Assembly (NCBI GenBank): GCA_030653435.1
Contig: JAURZI010000044.1
Coordinates: 1 to 64,000 of the forward strand
Direction of reading: 5' to 3'
Source: Methylovulum sp.
GTDB taxonomy: Bacteria; Pseudomonadota; Gammaproteobacteria; Methylococcales; Methylomonadaceae
DNA length: 64,000 nucleotides
Numbering within the stretch: the first letter of the stretch is position 1; the number at the start of each line of letters is the position of its first letter. Shown here piece by piece: positions 63,218-64,000 of the stretch. Made by a program: the position numbers and the translations under genes. The notes under the pieces were generated by a model. It saw only the letters and a program-made list of their open reading frames with translations, was not told the origin of the DNA and made no database searches.

Positions 63218-64000
63218 TTACGCCTGCTTCAGCAACACCAGCGACCGTCCGCCCAATGGATAAGCCTGCCCTGTCTTGTAACGTGAAACATCCGGCGTAC
63301 CGATAGCATACTGGGTGTCGAGCAGTACACCCCAATAGTCATGTTCCTCGAATTTCGGCAACATAAAGGCAATGTCTTCATGATGAGCATTGAGAAGCAA
63401 CAGTAGATTAATATCCTTTAAACGCCGTCCGCGCCCGTCGGTTTCGATCAGTTTACCGCCGGCAAAATAAACGCCCAGACAACGTGAAGATGCCTGGTTC
63501 CAGTCGTCATCTTTAGTTTCGGAGCCATCGGGATTGAGCCAGAGAATATCTTTTATCTCTCCGCCGTAATTGGGGGTTCCCTGAAAAAAATAACGTCGCC
63601 GAAATAAGGGATGCTGGTTACGCAAACTGACTATTCGTTGAGTGAATGCCAGCAAATCTTGATCCTGTTGTTTCAGTTCCCACGAGAGCCAGCTAATCGC
63701 GTTATCCTGACAATATGCATTGTTATTGCCCAACTGGGTACGCCCGATCTCGTCGCCTGCCTGTAGCATGGGAACCCCCTGTGAAAACAGCAGGGTAGCA
63801 AGAAGATTGCGCTTTTGCCGGGCACGCAAGGCATTAATCGCTAGATCGTCGGTTTCTCCCTCGACGCCGCAATTCCAGGAACGGTTATTGTCAGTACCAC
63901 TGGAATTATCTTCGTGATTGGCCTCATTATGTTTATTGCCGTAGGTCACCAGATCATGCAAGGTAAAGCCGTCGTGAGCACTAATGAAATTAATGCTGGC
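63218..64000 (-). CDS. treX: Glycogen debranching enzyme TreX/GlgX, C-terminal part (cut by right edge)
   Basis: The frame is open through position 64000. The edge encodes SINFISAHDGFTLHDLVTYG, then NCGVEGETDD, LLFSQGVPMLQAGDEIGRTQ and a C-terminal beta domain (GVYFAGGKLIETDGRGRRLKD, DINLLLLLNAHHED). This is the C-terminal third of an isoamylase-type GlgX/TreX, which cuts alpha-1,6 branches to supply linear oligosaccharides for TreY and TreZ. Its N-terminus lies outside. With treY, treZ and the second debranching enzyme it forms the glycogen-to-trehalose route. Confidence 0.92.
   Translation of the reverse strand, partial: ASINFISAHDGFTLHDLVTYGNKHNEANHEDNSSGTDNNRSWNCGVEGETDDLAINALRARQKRNLLATLLFSQGVPMLQAGDEIGRTQLGNNNAYCQDNAISWLSWELKQQDQDLLAFTQRIVSLRNQHPLFRRRYFFQGTPNYGGEIKDILWLNPDGSETKDDDWNQASSRCLGVYFAGGKLIETDGRGRRLKDINLLLLLNAHHEDIAFMLPKFEEHDYWGVLLDTQYAIGTPDVSRYKTGQAYPLGGRSLVLLKQA

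Noticed and set aside
1-64000. tRNA and rRNA genes
   Set aside because: All gaps were read for cloverleaf-type and rRNA-like sequence; none was recognised.

Overview
The window is 64 kb of a gammaproteobacterial chromosome, probably a methanotroph of the Methylococcales. The case for a gammaproteobacterium rests on LolCD, BamE, Fur, MsrPQ, SelO and a type I-F CRISPR-Cas locus. A cysteine-rich Csp copper-storage protein and a PQQ-type sugar dehydrogenase make a methanotroph likely, but this is inference because no methane monooxygenase is in view. No tRNA or rRNA gene was found.

Layout. (1) 1-8892: a type I-F CRISPR-Cas system, all on the minus strand. cas1 and cas2-3 form one unit; cas8f-cas5f-cas7f-cas6f form a second. 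A leader and a visible one-spacer array follow, cut off by the end of an IS5-family insertion sequence at the left edge. Between the two cas units, on the plus strand, lies a repeat-spacer-repeat unit with a short 24-nt spacer. The first 16 bases of this spacer match the cas8f promoter at 15 positions, directly after a CC PAM. This is the architecture of a CreR-type Cas-regulating RNA and is the most interesting item in the window. (2) 8919-24349: housekeeping genes: AIM24-like protein, comEC, DUF2062, lolCD, fur/bamE, selO, msrPQ, ybdD/cstA, gloA, tag and trhO. (3) 24448-28382: iron storage (bfd-bfr behind a Fur-like box), a strongly structured RNA resembling HEARO/omegaRNA and lacking any iscB partner, and a TonB-dependent receptor. 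(4) 28641-32814: an exonuclease-endonuclease-phosphatase family protein, glgB and a YbhB-like protein.

(5) 33157-47441: a metal/stress region. A two-component system is translationally coupled to a tripartite RND efflux operon. Then come a 24-residue membrane peptide, a membrane protein, a sugar dehydrogenase coupled to the Csp protein, a ferritin-like protein, a decayed second copy of the RND pump 3' end, a kdpD lacking its 5' half, and kdpE. The repeated RND tail and the broken kdpD point to past recombination. (6) 47635-53151: ssb-topB, a His/Tyr-rich lipoprotein with a PepSY membrane protein, a second ssb, and an IS66 transposase remnant that begins inside the last codons of that ssb. (7) 53239-55670: a visibly AT-richer pair, glutamate decarboxylase and a nitrilase-family amidohydrolase, probably acquired. 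(8) 55835-64000: a minus-strand glycogen/trehalose cluster of treX (cut by the right edge), treY, treZ and a second debranching enzyme. Together with glgB it would convert glycogen to trehalose.

REP-like palindromes occur in several intergenic gaps (4.4-4.6, 32.1, 47.5 and 59.9 kb).
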